In this document: one piece after another, positions 43,527 through 52,621 of the stretch
How the letters are laid out: every line of letters begins with the position of its first letter
How positions within the stretch are numbered: the stretch's first letter is position 1
Assembly (NCBI GenBank): GCA_022844565.1
Contig: JALHLK010000006.1
Location: 1 to 64,000 of the forward strand
Reading direction: 5' to 3'
Length of the DNA stretch: 64,000 nucleotides
Origin: Saprospiraceae bacterium
GTDB lineage: Bacteria; Bacteroidota; Bacteroidia; Chitinophagales; Saprospiraceae
Position numbers and translations under genes: made by a program
Notes under the pieces: generated by a model
Database searches by the model: none
Seen by the model: only the letters and a program-made list of their open reading frames with translations
Told to the model about the DNA's origin: nothing

Positions 43527-43898
43527 TTAATTAGTCCACGCTGACCATGGAATAATAAACGGCAATACCAAAATCCAAGTTAAAAAGAATATGGCCATGC
43601 CTATAGGATAAGGCTGATCGTTTCTTATAGCAGGTACAGCGACGACCAAAAGCCAAGTTGCTTTATAAATTAACTGGACCAAAAGTATTGGGGAAAAAGA
43701 AATTGGCCTCCAGAGTCCTAAAATTGACAATATCGCTAGAGCGAACCATAAACATCCTACGAGTCGCATGACTTCAGTAGTTTGATACGCATTTTGAAAA
43801 ACCGTCAACGCAGCTTTGCCAGGAAAAAAGATGGAATTAAAACTGATCCAACCTGCTACGATGATGTTTGCAATATAAACTAATTTTAGTGCTAGCAT
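43527..43898 (-). CDS. Small four-helix membrane protein, unknown function
   Basis: 123 residues. Helices at about 4-24, 42-62, 68-88 and 98-118, joined by short loops (PGKAALTVFQNAYQTTEVMRL; AIRNDQPYPIGM). No family recognised. It is divergent from the sensor kinase gene and shares with it the intergenic region that holds the paired TGTCCA repeats at 43986-44020. Confidence 0.7.
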   Translation of the reverse strand: MLALKLVYIANIIVAGWISFNSIFFPGKAALTVFQNAYQTTEVMRLVGCLWFALAILSILGLWRPISFSPILLVQLIYKATWLLVVAVPAIRNDQPYPIGMAIFFLTWILVLPFIIPWSAWTN

Positions 43899-43985
43899 TT
43901 TTTCAATATTAATAGATTTATCTTAAACCTGAATAATTGCTTTAATGTTTAAATTCAATGGTTCTAGCTATTTCGTTTTGATTTA

Positions 43986-44020
43986 TGTCCACTTCATCCT
44001 TAGATTTTGTCCATTTAACC
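43986..44020 (+). promoter_or_regulatory. Paired TGTCCA direct repeats, candidate LytTR operator
   Basis: TGTCCACTTCATCCTTAG at 43986 and TGTCCATTTAACCTTAAG at 44008: two direct copies 22 bp apart, 45-80 bp before the sensor kinase ATG. LytTR-family regulators bind paired direct repeats about two helical turns apart. The nine bases TGTCCACTT recur before the TonB receptor gene (46416-46424). Confidence 0.45.
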
Positions 44021-44064
44021 TTAAGAATTTAAAATATTATAAATTACAATTCTAACTTTGAGCT

Positions 44065-45048
44065 ATGAAAAGTAAATTGTATAAAATGGCTCTTATTACA
44101 TCGCCAATTATAGCGATATATGGAGTTTTGCCATTTTTTGTATTCAAAATTGTGGAACCCAAACAAGTCTTGTTTTTGGCCTTAGGGCTTACGCTAAACA
44201 CTTTTTTGGCTTGGGTAATTTTAATCAACCTTAAAGTAAAGTTTCCCACTTTAAATAATATTTTGTTGTTTTTAGCTTCTTACGGGATCAATATATTAAT
44301 TAGATTGGTGGTAATAGTCTTAATGAATCCCTTTGACTTTATAAAACCACCAATTGATGATAAATATTTTGCTTATCCAATTGCTACTTCATTTGCCTTG
44401 AATGCAGTAATTATTGTGATCATTAATTCAATATACTTTTCTTATAAAAACGCTAATGCAGAGAGGGAATTACAAGAGATTAAACTTCAAAACAGCGAAG
44501 CACAAAAGCAATTATTGATGCAACAATTACAACCTCACTTTTTATTCAATGCCCTTAGTACTTTAAAATCATTGATCAGTGTAAATACGGAGGTGGCAGA
44601 AAATTATACGGTGAAACTTTCGGAATTTCTCAGATACAGTATTCAAAATAAAAATGTAGAAGTGATCAGCTTGGAAAAGGAACTCCAATTCACGCTCGAT
44701 TATATCGATTTGCAAAAAATGCGATTTGAAGATAGTTTTGAATATTCCATTGATATTCCAGACCCATGTTTAAGTTATAAAGTCCCAATCCTTGCTCTTC
44801 AAACCTTAGTTGAGAACATTTTCAAACACAATTATTTTACAGCTAAAAATAAACTTACTTTTTCGATTAGTTGCAATGATCAAGAACTAACGGTATTTAA
44901 TAAAAAGGTATCAGTCAAAGTAACAGAAAGGACGCAAACAGGTCTGAACAACCTTAACAAAAGATATCAATTAATTTGCGACCAAGCCATAAAAATCGAA
45001 GAAAACGATGATAGTTTTAGTGTAACTATACCTTTAATCAAACAATGA
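44065..45048 (+). CDS. LytS-type sensor histidine kinase
   Basis: 327 residues. Four membrane helices occupy about 8-30, 33-56, 62-88 and 104-126. A short coiled coil (130-150) leads to the His_kinase domain with QLQPHFLFNALSTL (phospho-acceptor H158). An HATPase region follows with LVENIFKHN (N box) and GLNNLNKRYQL (G box). No extracellular sensor domain, so it likely senses through its membrane segment. It overlaps the LytTR regulator gene by 4 bp (ATGA). Confidence 0.92.
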   Translation: MKSKLYKMALITSPIIAIYGVLPFFVFKIVEPKQVLFLALGLTLNTFLAWVILINLKVKFPTLNNILLFLASYGINILIRLVVIVLMNPFDFIKPPIDDKYFAYPIATSFALNAVIIVIINSIYFSYKNANAERELQEIKLQNSEAQKQLLMQQLQPHFLFNALSTLKSLISVNTEVAENYTVKLSEFLRYSIQNKNVEVISLEKELQFTLDYIDLQKMRFEDSFEYSIDIPDPCLSYKVPILALQTLVENIFKHNYFTAKNKLTFSISCNDQELTVFNKKVSVKVTERTQTGLNNLNKRYQLICDQAIKIEENDDSFSVTIPLIKQ

Positions 45049-45809
45049 GAATAGTAATCATAGAAGATGAGAAGTTTACAGCATTAGATCTTGCTAAGAC
45101 CATTCAATTGTCACAGGAAGATGCTGAAATAGTAGCTACCATCACCTCTGTTGAGGATGGGATTGAGTTTTTTTCTTCAACGCAACAAATAGACTTAATT
45201 TTTTCAGATATACAATTAGGAGATGGCAAGAGCTTTGAAATTTTTGAAAAAGTAAGAATTGAAACCCCCATTATTTTCTGTACAGCCTTTGATGAATACG
45301 CATTAAAAGCATTTGAAACAACTGGTATAGACTATGTTTTAAAACCTTTTTCTAAGGAAACTATTAACAATGCTCTTCAGAAATATAAAAATATTGTAAA
45401 AAGTGCCACAGCTCAACCCAATGATTTAAAAGCCCTTTTTGATATCATTAACCATAAAATAAAACCAACGAAACTGCCTAATATTCTAATTCGTCAAGGT
45501 GATAAAATTAAGCCGGTCACGGGAGAGAGTATTGCCTTATTTTATATAGAGAACGGAATAGTTAGAGCGCTAGATTTCAATGGAAAAAAGTTTATGGTAT
45601 CTCAAACACTAGACGAATTGGAGGTAATGTACGAGCCATATTTTTTCAGGGCCAACCGACAATTTTTCATAAATCGAACTGCCGTCAAAGAGGCAAGTCA
45701 ATATTTCAATCGAAAATTATTAGTGATTCTTACCATTAATTTTGAAGAGCAAATACTCATTGGAAAAGAGAAGATGAAGTCTTTTTTAGATTGGTTGATA
45801 AATAATTAA
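45045..45809 (+). CDS. LytTR-family response regulator
   Basis: 254 residues. Receiver domain (about 1-120) with acidic pair E7-D8-E9, phosphorylation site D55 in IFSDIQL, T/S at CTAFDEYALKAFE and lysine in YVLKPFSKE. The LytTR DNA-binding domain (about 145-250) shows YIENGIVRALDFNGKKFMV and the conserved FFRANRQFFINR. Partner of the kinase encoded just upstream. A target is suggested by the shared TGTCCACTT motif before the TonB receptor gene. Confidence 0.93.
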   Translation: MRIVIIEDEKFTALDLAKTIQLSQEDAEIVATITSVEDGIEFFSSTQQIDLIFSDIQLGDGKSFEIFEKVRIETPIIFCTAFDEYALKAFETTGIDYVLKPFSKETINNALQKYKNIVKSATAQPNDLKALFDIINHKIKPTKLPNILIRQGDKIKPVTGESIALFYIENGIVRALDFNGKKFMVSQTLDELEVMYEPYFFRANRQFFINRTAVKEASQYFNRKLLVILTINFEEQILIGKEKMKSFLDWLINN

Positions 45810-46225
45810 TTCTTGTTAAATTCAATAATAATGACTCTATGTCGAAAGCTGTGGGTACAACCACTTGTAAAAGAATTCTACGTAATCAAGTGGCATTACC
45901 CCTCAATTAATACTCTGTTCTTTTGTCTTGATACAAAAGAACCAAAAAAGCAAGGCTTTAACCAAAAATACTAAAATCACTTCATAAAACCTAAATTTGA
46001 AAAACTCGCATAAATTTTGAGCTTCGATTAATAATCAATATGTTATAATACAATATCATTTTGATTTTATAGTATTACGTGCTCAAACAGTTTCAAATTT
46101 TTAACGGTTTTATTCCGTAATTTTTTAACGTATTTTTGATTAAGGCCACTTCAAAAATGAGCCTAAGTTATTTACTTAAAAATTTTTCTATCCATACAAA
46201 TCGACATAGAGCAATAATTTTTTAC

Positions 46226-46251
46226 TTACCACGACCTTCAGGTCGTGGTAA
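46226..46251. repeat. Perfect 12-bp-arm palindrome
   Basis: TTACCACGACCT then TC then AGGTCGTGGTAA. Flanked by T-runs on the left and A-runs on the right, thus a REP-like palindrome or a two-way terminator. GC-rich in an AT-rich spacer. Confidence 0.7.
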
Positions 46252-46415
46252 AACAAAAAACCACAATTCTTTTGGCGACATTTTTGCAACAAAAATGGTG
46301 ACAAAAACAAATAAGGACATTGCCATTTTTAACTTTAATTGAATTTAGAAGCATTCTGATTTCAACATAACAAGGTAGAATTAAAAAAACCTCTAAATGG
46401 GTTAAACTACACTTT

Positions 46416-46458
46416 TGTCCACTTTAACTAAAATTTGGGACGTTCACTAAGTTAAAGG
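46416..46458 (+). promoter_or_regulatory. TGTCCACTT motif and inverted repeat before the TonB receptor gene
   Basis: TGTCCACTTTAACT at 46416 repeats the first nine bases found at 43986. A second CACT core follows 25 bp later, and CTTTAACT faces AGTTAAAG across the region. About 50-90 bp before the receptor ATG. Candidate LytTR binding site; the spacing differs from the first site (25 against 22 bp). Confidence 0.35.
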
Positions 46459-46506
46459 TTCTATACAAGATCAAATGCATTCAACTTTGTATCAAAATTA
46501 CAAAAT

Positions 46507-48822
46507 ATGGATGTTAAAAAACAAATCAAACAAATTTTTACAATAGGTTTTATCCTATTAAGTTTACTTTCCTTTGCTCAAGAAAAATTTACAATCAGTG
46601 GTATAGTAAAAGACAAGAAAACGGGCGAAACCTTGATAGGTGCCTCGGTCCTTCTTGTTGATAGCGAAAATATAGGTACAACCACCAATGAATATGGATT
46701 TTACTCAATTCAGGTTCCGAAGGGCTCTCAGAAATTGATGTATTCTTATGTAGGTTATAATTCACTAATCAAACCATTTGAAATAGAAAAATCTATCGTC
46801 AGTGACGTCGAAATGGATGACGTAATTGTCCTTCAAGAAGTAGTCATTTCAGCAGAACGCGAAGATGACAATCTTACAAAAGCTGAAATGGGTACACAGT
46901 CATTGAATATGAAGGAAGTGGCCAAATTGCCAGTAATTTTTGGAGAAAAAGATGTATTAAAAACGATCACTCTTTTGCCGGGTATAAAAAGTGCTGGTGA
47001 AGGTGCAAATGGGTTTAGCGTAAGAGGAGGGGCTACTGACCAAAATCTAATATTATTGGACGAGGCACCTGTTTATAATGCTTCTCACTTGCTTGGCTTC
47101 TTTAGTACATTTAATAGTGATGCTATAAAAGATGCCACTGTAATTAAAGGAAATAGTCCTGCAAATTATGGAGGGAGATTGTCATCAGTTTTGGACGTTA
47201 AGATGAAAGAAGGTAACACCAAAGATTACAGCGTTAGTGGAGGATTAGGAGCTATAAGTAGCAGATTAATGGTTGAAGGTCCACTTCAAAAAGACAACTC
47301 GTCATTTATGATTTCAGGAAGGAGAAGTTATGCTGACTTGTTTTTAAAACTTACTGAAGACTTTAGTGATACAAAATTGTATTTCTACGATTTGAATGCA
47401 AAAGCAAATTATAAAATCAATGAAAAAAATAGGATTTATTTGTCTGGTTATTTTGGTAGAGATATTTTTGGTTTAGGAGATACTTTTGGAACCGATTGGG
47501 GCAATGCGACTGGTACTTTGAGGTGGAATAGTATTTTAAGTCCAAAGTTATTTTCTAATACTTCATTTATTTATAGCAATTACACCAACAATATCAATAT
47601 TACGGCAGAGAACAATGACTTTAATATAAACAGCGACATAAAAGATTGGAACATAAAGCAAGACTTTAGTTTTTTTGCTAATCCAAAAAACTCAATAAAA
47701 TTTGGTTTCCAAGCTATTCATCATACAATTACGCCTACTACTTTTAGTGGCACACAAGAAAATGGAGATGATAAAAACAGTAGAACAGGACTTGAAAATG
47801 CCTTATATATCTCTAACTCATTTAAACCAAATAATAAGTTCACTTTAGATTATGGTTTGAGAGGTACCAGTTACTCCATTATTGGGGCCGATACGTACAA
47901 TATTTATGAAAAAGGTATCAAAACTGGAAGTGTAGCGCTAGATAAGGGCGAATTTGGAAAAACTTATTTCACCATCGAGCCACGCTTGACGGCTAATTAT
48001 AGACTATCTGAAACCCAAAGTTTAAAAGCAGGCTATGCTAGAAATGGACAACATCTTCACCTCTTAAGCAATAGCACTGCTGGTAATCCTACGGATCAGT
48101 GGATTGGCAATAGTTATAATACCAAGCCAGAGATTGCTGATCAGTTTAGCATTGGATACAGCAAAAACTTAAGTCAGAATAGGTATGAAATAGGTATAGA
48201 AAGCTATTATAAAAATATGCAAAACCAAGTAGATTACAAAGATGGGGCAGACTTACAAACCAGTCCTGATGTGGAGAGCCAGTTATTGTATGGTAAAGGT
48301 CGTGCATACGGCTTAGAATTGCTCCTTAAGAAAAAAACAGGTAATCTCACAGGTTGGATAAGTTATACCTTGAGTAAGACGGAGAGGAAAATAGAAGGGA
48401 TAAATAATGGCGAATGGTACAACGCTAAACAAGACAGGACACATGACTTATCAGTGGTAGGTGTGTATCAACTTAATCCTAGATGGTCATTGTCAGGTCT
48501 ATTTGTTTTCAATACTGGAAATGCTGTCACTTATCCAACTGGAAAGTATAACCTCAACGGAAGTACCATTTACCAATATGGAGCTAGAAATGCTGATAGA
48601 CTTCCTAATACACATAGATTCGACCTAAGTGCCAATTATGATTTTAAGAAAAGAGGCAGATATGAAAGTTCTTTAAACTTTGGTATCTATAATGCCTATG
48701 GACGCGAGAACCCATATACAATAACCTTCAGAGAAAATGAAACCGACCCAACAAAGACAGAAGCTGTACAAACTGCTCTTTTCAAATGGGTCCCTAGTAT
48801 TACATATAATTTTAAATTTTAA
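46507..48822 (+). CDS. TonB-dependent outer membrane receptor
   Basis: 771 residues. Signal peptide 1-24; a carboxypeptidase-regulatory-like domain at about 28-115 (ISGIVKDKKTGETLIGASVLL to YVGYNSLIKPF); plug domain at about 120-225 (LLPGIKSAGEGANGFSVRGGATDQNLILLDEAPVYN split over several motifs); then a 22-stranded barrel to the C-terminal KWVPSITYNFKF. The type with DUF4249 as partner is common in Bacteroidota; the ligand is not known. The DUF4249 gene follows after 5 bp. Confidence 0.93.
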   Translation: MDVKKQIKQIFTIGFILLSLLSFAQEKFTISGIVKDKKTGETLIGASVLLVDSENIGTTTNEYGFYSIQVPKGSQKLMYSYVGYNSLIKPFEIEKSIVSDVEMDDVIVLQEVVISAEREDDNLTKAEMGTQSLNMKEVAKLPVIFGEKDVLKTITLLPGIKSAGEGANGFSVRGGATDQNLILLDEAPVYNASHLLGFFSTFNSDAIKDATVIKGNSPANYGGRLSSVLDVKMKEGNTKDYSVSGGLGAISSRLMVEGPLQKDNSSFMISGRRSYADLFLKLTEDFSDTKLYFYDLNAKANYKINEKNRIYLSGYFGRDIFGLGDTFGTDWGNATGTLRWNSILSPKLFSNTSFIYSNYTNNINITAENNDFNINSDIKDWNIKQDFSFFANPKNSIKFGFQAIHHTITPTTFSGTQENGDDKNSRTGLENALYISNSFKPNNKFTLDYGLRGTSYSIIGADTYNIYEKGIKTGSVALDKGEFGKTYFTIEPRLTANYRLSETQSLKAGYARNGQHLHLLSNSTAGNPTDQWIGNSYNTKPEIADQFSIGYSKNLSQNRYEIGIESYYKNMQNQVDYKDGADLQTSPDVESQLLYGKGRAYGLELLLKKKTGNLTGWISYTLSKTERKIEGINNGEWYNAKQDRTHDLSVVGVYQLNPRWSLSGLFVFNTGNAVTYPTGKYNLNGSTIYQYGARNADRLPNTHRFDLSANYDFKKRGRYESSLNFGIYNAYGRENPYTITFRENETDPTKTEAVQTALFKWVPSITYNFKF

Positions 48823-48827
48823 ATATC

Positions 48828-49622
48828 ATGAGCAAAATAACTTCTGTTTTTTATTTATTGGTGAGCATCATTCTTTTTACTGGATGTGAAAAAGTGGTTG
48901 ATCTTGATTTACAATCTGCCGAAAGCAAATTAGTAGTGGAGGCAAATATCACAAATAATCCTGGGCCATATTCTGTAAAATTGACGAAAAGCGTCCCTTT
49001 TGATGATGCAAGTATTTATCCTTCAGTTAGTAACGCAATTGTCACCATATCTGACAATGAAGGACAAAAAGAAAAGCTTTCCTATACTTCTAATGGAGTT
49101 TATAAAACGAAACTGCTGCAAGGAATCGAAGGCAGAACTTATACTCTTGACATCGAGGTAGATGGTAAGACTTACACTGCACAAAGTACCATGCCACAAA
49201 AAGTCGAATTGACAGGCATAAAGCTTTCTGTCTTAAAGTTTGGCGGACAAGAAAGAAATGTACTTTTTCCTCAATATACTGACCCTTTAGATTTTGGTAA
49301 TAACTACAATTTTGTGCTTACTGTAAATGGTTCAAAAAAAGATATCTATGTACTTTGGAATGACAACACCAATAATGGATTAACGAATGAGCGACCGGTT
49401 GGAGGTCCTGATGTTGAGTTAGAAAGCGGTGATGAAGTTTTGTTAGAAATGCAAGGCGTGGATAATATGGTTTATAATTATTTTTTTACTTTATCACAAC
49501 TGGCTGGTGGAGGGCCAGGAGGAGGAACAACACCTACTAATCCTCCTACAAATATAAGCGGAGGTGCCCTAGGTATTTTTTCAGCCCATATTTCCCATAG
49601 TAAATCAATAAAAATCCCTTAG
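48828..49622 (+). CDS. DUF4249 lipoprotein, receptor partner
   Basis: 264 residues. Signal peptide with lipobox LFTGC (Cys near residue 20). Beta-rich body (LVVEANITNNPGPYSVKL; TVSDN-like strands; RTYTLDIEVDGKTYTAQSTMP) and the family's C-terminal end with a glycine/proline linker, NPPTNISGGALGIFSAHI. DUF4249 proteins are usually encoded right after a TonB receptor and are assumed to sit on the outer membrane as a substrate-binding or lid component. Complete by its ends. Confidence 0.9.
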   Translation: MSKITSVFYLLVSIILFTGCEKVVDLDLQSAESKLVVEANITNNPGPYSVKLTKSVPFDDASIYPSVSNAIVTISDNEGQKEKLSYTSNGVYKTKLLQGIEGRTYTLDIEVDGKTYTAQSTMPQKVELTGIKLSVLKFGGQERNVLFPQYTDPLDFGNNYNFVLTVNGSKKDIYVLWNDNTNNGLTNERPVGGPDVELESGDEVLLEMQGVDNMVYNYFFTLSQLAGGGPGGGTTPTNPPTNISGGALGIFSAHISHSKSIKIP

Positions 49623-49633
49623 TATGTTCTTAT

Positions 49634-49812
49634 GGGGAGTTCTAAAAACTCTATTTCTATTACAAAAAACTCCAAAACCCAATTACTGCGTTAAAAGTTA
49701 AAAAGTGTCCTGGATGTAGCTTTGGCTACACCTGCGGTACTTTTCAACTTTTGCCTTGTTCTTGGCTTTTTCGTATTTTTTTCACTACGAAAATGAGATT
49801 TTAGAACTCCCC
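49634..49812. mobile_element. MITE-like inverted-repeat element, family C
   Basis: 179 bp with perfect 14-bp terminal inverted repeats, GGGGAGTTCTAAAA and its reverse complement, and further pairing inside (AAAAGTT with AACTTTT, GTAGC with GCTAC). After the terminal repeat comes TTTCTATTAC, reminiscent of family B. No ORF. Inserted 12 bp after the DUF4249 stop codon, between the receptor operon and the export operon. Confidence 0.75.
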
Positions 49813-49905
49813 TTATCATTATTTTTTGCTTGTGTAAATGGCCTATAAGCGGCAAACCACCTAACTAACAAACCTATTATTGGGATAGTGGGCAGTAGGC
49901 ACAGT

Positions 49906-50163
49906 GAAGATCAAAATTTGAAAACACTCGTAATCACCAAGGGTACAAATAATTTGTATTATGGTAAAAATGAAGCTGGTAAGATCATCCTTAAAGATTT
50001 GAAATATGATGAAAAGAGCTAGAGCTTTATTGGCTCATTGACACCTCCAGATGCTAAACTAGAACTTACGGCAAAAGTAACTTTATTAGAAAATGGCAAC
50101 TTAAAAGTCGAGGCATCAAAGTTTATCATGAAAACAATAATGATTTTTATTAAGAAAAAATAA
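49906..50163 (+). pseudogene. Remnant of a small protein gene
   Basis: One frame reads continuously from 49906 to the stop at 50161-50163 except for a TAG at 50020-50022 (after KYDEKS). The residues on both sides (LVITKGTNNLYYGKNEAGKI; then FIGSLTPPDAKLELTAKV and LENGNLKVEASKF) look like strands of a small beta-barrel protein, and no credible start is left upstream. Probably a decayed gene, possibly of a DUF2147- or lipocalin-like type; that name is a guess. Confidence 0.45.
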
Positions 50164-50171
50164 TTGAAAAG

Positions 50172-51470
50172 ATGAAGTATCTATTTATAACTTTTTTATT
50201 TATTACAAGTTTCTCAATATCAGCACAAAAGGCTTTTAAAAACTTTGAAGCGTTGATGGCATATGCAGAAAAACAAAGCTTTGCATTGCAAACGAATGAT
50301 ATTAAAATACAACAGGCTAAGCAAGGTAAGCTAGCAGCTTTATTATCTGTACCTGATGTAAATGGAAGTATAGCAGGAAGCTTTACCAATAATACAAAGC
50401 TACCAGTGAGTATATTACCAGCACAAGCTTTTGGAGGACAGCCAGGTGAAACACGAGAACTTACCGTGGGCACAAAATACCAAACAGGATTTACTCAAAA
50501 TTTAGATATAAAATTAGTAAACCTAGAAGGCTATAAAAATATCCAACTCTCTAAAATAAACATTCAGATCTCAGAATCGGATGCACTTTTGAATAAGAAA
50601 ATATTAAATGAAAACATTGCCACGATTTATTATAATATTTTGCAGTTACAAGAGCAAATTTTATCAACAGATCAAAATATTGATATTGCTGACACCCTTC
50701 TACAAATTACACAAAATAAGTATAATGAAGGCTTGGCAAAACAGCAAGATATAAATGATGCCAAAGTAAGTTTACTAAATCTCGAAGAGAATAAAAGGCA
50801 AATTGAGTACTCCCTTCAAGATCAATATTTAGCTTTAAAGATAGCTTGTGATATCCCCGAGAAGACCCAAATCCTTATAGAAGAAAAAGTAAATAAAGAT
50901 CAACTTTTGGAGGCCCTTTCTACAAATCAAAACTTACTGAATATTAATAATGCAGTATTAAAGCAACAATATGCTGCACTCAATTTAAAGAAAATCAATC
51001 TTTCATTTTATCCTACGCTTTCCTTTGTAGCAAATAATGGCAATAACACGTATAATCAAAATTTTACGATCCTTGGTGGGAATTGGATTAACAGTAACTA
51101 TTTAGGATTAAGACTCAATTGGAACATACCTAATGCCAATCTCATAACTAACAAAAACAACGCAAAATATAATCTGATCTTAGCTCAAAAAGCTACTGAA
51201 CAAGCGGAGATCAAAGCTAAAAACGAACAGGCTCAATTAGATAACGAGATAGCTAAAACATTTTCTCAGTATAAACATCAAAAAGAAGTTGTACAAATTC
51301 AAAATGACAATTATATAAAAAATTTAAGTTTATTCAAAGAAGGTATTTTAAGTTTAGACAAACTTCTTACAAGTTTTTCTAACAAAGTTAATGCAGAATA
51401 TAATTTGATCAATAGCCAGGTGAATATAGAATTAGCAAATAAAAAAATTGAAATAAACAATAAATTTTAG
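50172..51470 (+). CDS. TolC family outer membrane efflux protein
   Basis: 432 residues. Signal peptide about 1-19 (SFSISAQK). Two helical halves (about 20-215 and 230-430) with the usual TolC patterns such as QTGFTQNLDIKL, YYNILQLQEQILS and the second GLRLNWNIPN. First gene of the export operon TolC, adaptor, permease, ATPase, with gaps of 4, 10 and 6 bp. Forms the outer channel. Separate from the other TolC gene at 6890-8308. Confidence 0.9.
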   Translation: MKYLFITFLFITSFSISAQKAFKNFEALMAYAEKQSFALQTNDIKIQQAKQGKLAALLSVPDVNGSIAGSFTNNTKLPVSILPAQAFGGQPGETRELTVGTKYQTGFTQNLDIKLVNLEGYKNIQLSKINIQISESDALLNKKILNENIATIYYNILQLQEQILSTDQNIDIADTLLQITQNKYNEGLAKQQDINDAKVSLLNLEENKRQIEYSLQDQYLALKIACDIPEKTQILIEEKVNKDQLLEALSTNQNLLNINNAVLKQQYAALNLKKINLSFYPTLSFVANNGNNTYNQNFTILGGNWINSNYLGLRLNWNIPNANLITNKNNAKYNLILAQKATEQAEIKAKNEQAQLDNEIAKTFSQYKHQKEVVQIQNDNYIKNLSLFKEGILSLDKLLTSFSNKVNAEYNLINSQVNIELANKKIEINNKF

Positions 51471-51474
51471 AACA

Positions 51475-52611
51475 ATGATCAACATAAAAAACTTGACAAT
51501 TTTATTATTCTTTTTCACAGTTGTTTCGTGTGGTAAGAAATATGAAGAGACAAAACCTATTCGAAAAGACATCGTAGAAACAGTATTTGCCAGTGGAATC
51601 TTAGAGGCTAACAATACCTATAACCTAGTAGCTCAAAATGAAGGATATCTCATTTCTATGAATTTTAATGAAGGAGATATTATTACAAAAGGTAAAGTAC
51701 TAGCTGAAATTGATAACAAGGAAAGTAATATCAATACACAATCTGCTATGGATTTATTGGTAATAGCCCAGAATAATACCAATAGCAATGCCCCTCTTTT
51801 AGCGCAAGCCAAAGCAAATATTGACATTACCCAACAAAAAATGGAATTAGATGCCATTCAAGAGCAACGGTATAAACGCCTTTGGGAAAGTAACAGCATT
51901 TCAAAAATAGACTATGAAAATATCCTACTTGCCTATAAAACAAGCAAAACAAATTACGAAACAGCAAAGGAAAACTTAAAGAAACTGGAAACAGATGCAA
52001 AACAGGCATTGATTAATAACAAATCTGCTAAGCAGGTCAATACTATTGTCCAAAGTAAAAACAAAATTCAAGCCTTTGTAACTGGAAAAGTTTTTGAAAA
52101 GAAAAAACAGGTGGGTGATTTTGTGAAAAAGGGAGACGTAATAGCGGTGATCGGGGATCCAAACTTTATCTATGCAAAGTTAAATGTGGACGAAAGTTCT
52201 ATTCAAAAAATTGTTTTAAATCAGGAAGCAAGTGTCCAATTAAATACGAATAAAGAGAAAACTTACAAAGCGATTGTGCATGAAATCTTACCATCTTTTG
52301 ATGATATTAGTCAGTCTTTCATTTGTAAATTGAAGTTTATCGAGCCGCTAGATTTTAATATTGTAAAGACTCAGCTCCAAGCTAATATCGTAGTAGGGAC
52401 AAATAAAAATGTTCTTCTTATACCTCGTGGGTACATAGACTTTGGTAACAATGTGCAAATAAAAGACAAAAAGGAGTTGACACATGTTGCTACAAAATTC
52501 ATAAGCAGTCAATGGGTACAAGTGCTAAATGGTATTAATGAAAACGATATTTTGGTAAGAGAAGCCACTACTATGAAACCAGGGGAAGAAAGTGAATTAC
52601 CAACTTATTAA
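51475..52611 (+). CDS. Periplasmic adaptor (MacA/HlyD family), probable lipoprotein
   Basis: 378 residues. The N-terminus (FFFTVVSCGKKYEE, Cys near residue 15) is a lipobox. Lipoyl half-motif at about 45-75 (ILEANNTYNLVAQNEGYLISMNF), coiled-coil hairpin at about 85-190, second lipoyl half with GKVFEKKKQVGDFVKKGDVIAVIG, then beta-barrel domain to about 290 and a C-terminal domain. It links the ABC permease to the TolC protein. Genes overlap or nearly touch: the permease ATG at 52622 is 11 bp after this stop. Confidence 0.9.
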   Translation: MINIKNLTILLFFFTVVSCGKKYEETKPIRKDIVETVFASGILEANNTYNLVAQNEGYLISMNFNEGDIITKGKVLAEIDNKESNINTQSAMDLLVIAQNNTNSNAPLLAQAKANIDITQQKMELDAIQEQRYKRLWESNSISKIDYENILLAYKTSKTNYETAKENLKKLETDAKQALINNKSAKQVNTIVQSKNKIQAFVTGKVFEKKKQVGDFVKKGDVIAVIGDPNFIYAKLNVDESSIQKIVLNQEASVQLNTNKEKTYKAIVHEILPSFDDISQSFICKLKFIEPLDFNIVKTQLQANIVVGTNKNVLLIPRGYIDFGNNVQIKDKKELTHVATKFISSQWVQVLNGINENDILVREATTMKPGEESELPTY

Positions 52612-52621
52612 AATAAGGCAA

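Larger units (their letters stand above)
45810..46506. other. Intergenic region with repeats, no gene
   Basis: About 700 bp. TTCTTTTGTCTTGATACAAAAGAACC (45918-45943) is a hairpin followed by AAAAAAGCAAGGC, a phrase type seen scattered in many Bacteroidota. The perfect palindrome at 46226-46251 and the motif at 46416-46424 are listed separately. Short apparent frames here show no gene character. Confidence 0.5.

Noticed and set aside
46136-46342. Possible 68-residue gene before the TonB receptor
   Set aside because: Its middle is coded by the palindrome at 46226-46251, start is TTG, and there is no family likeness.
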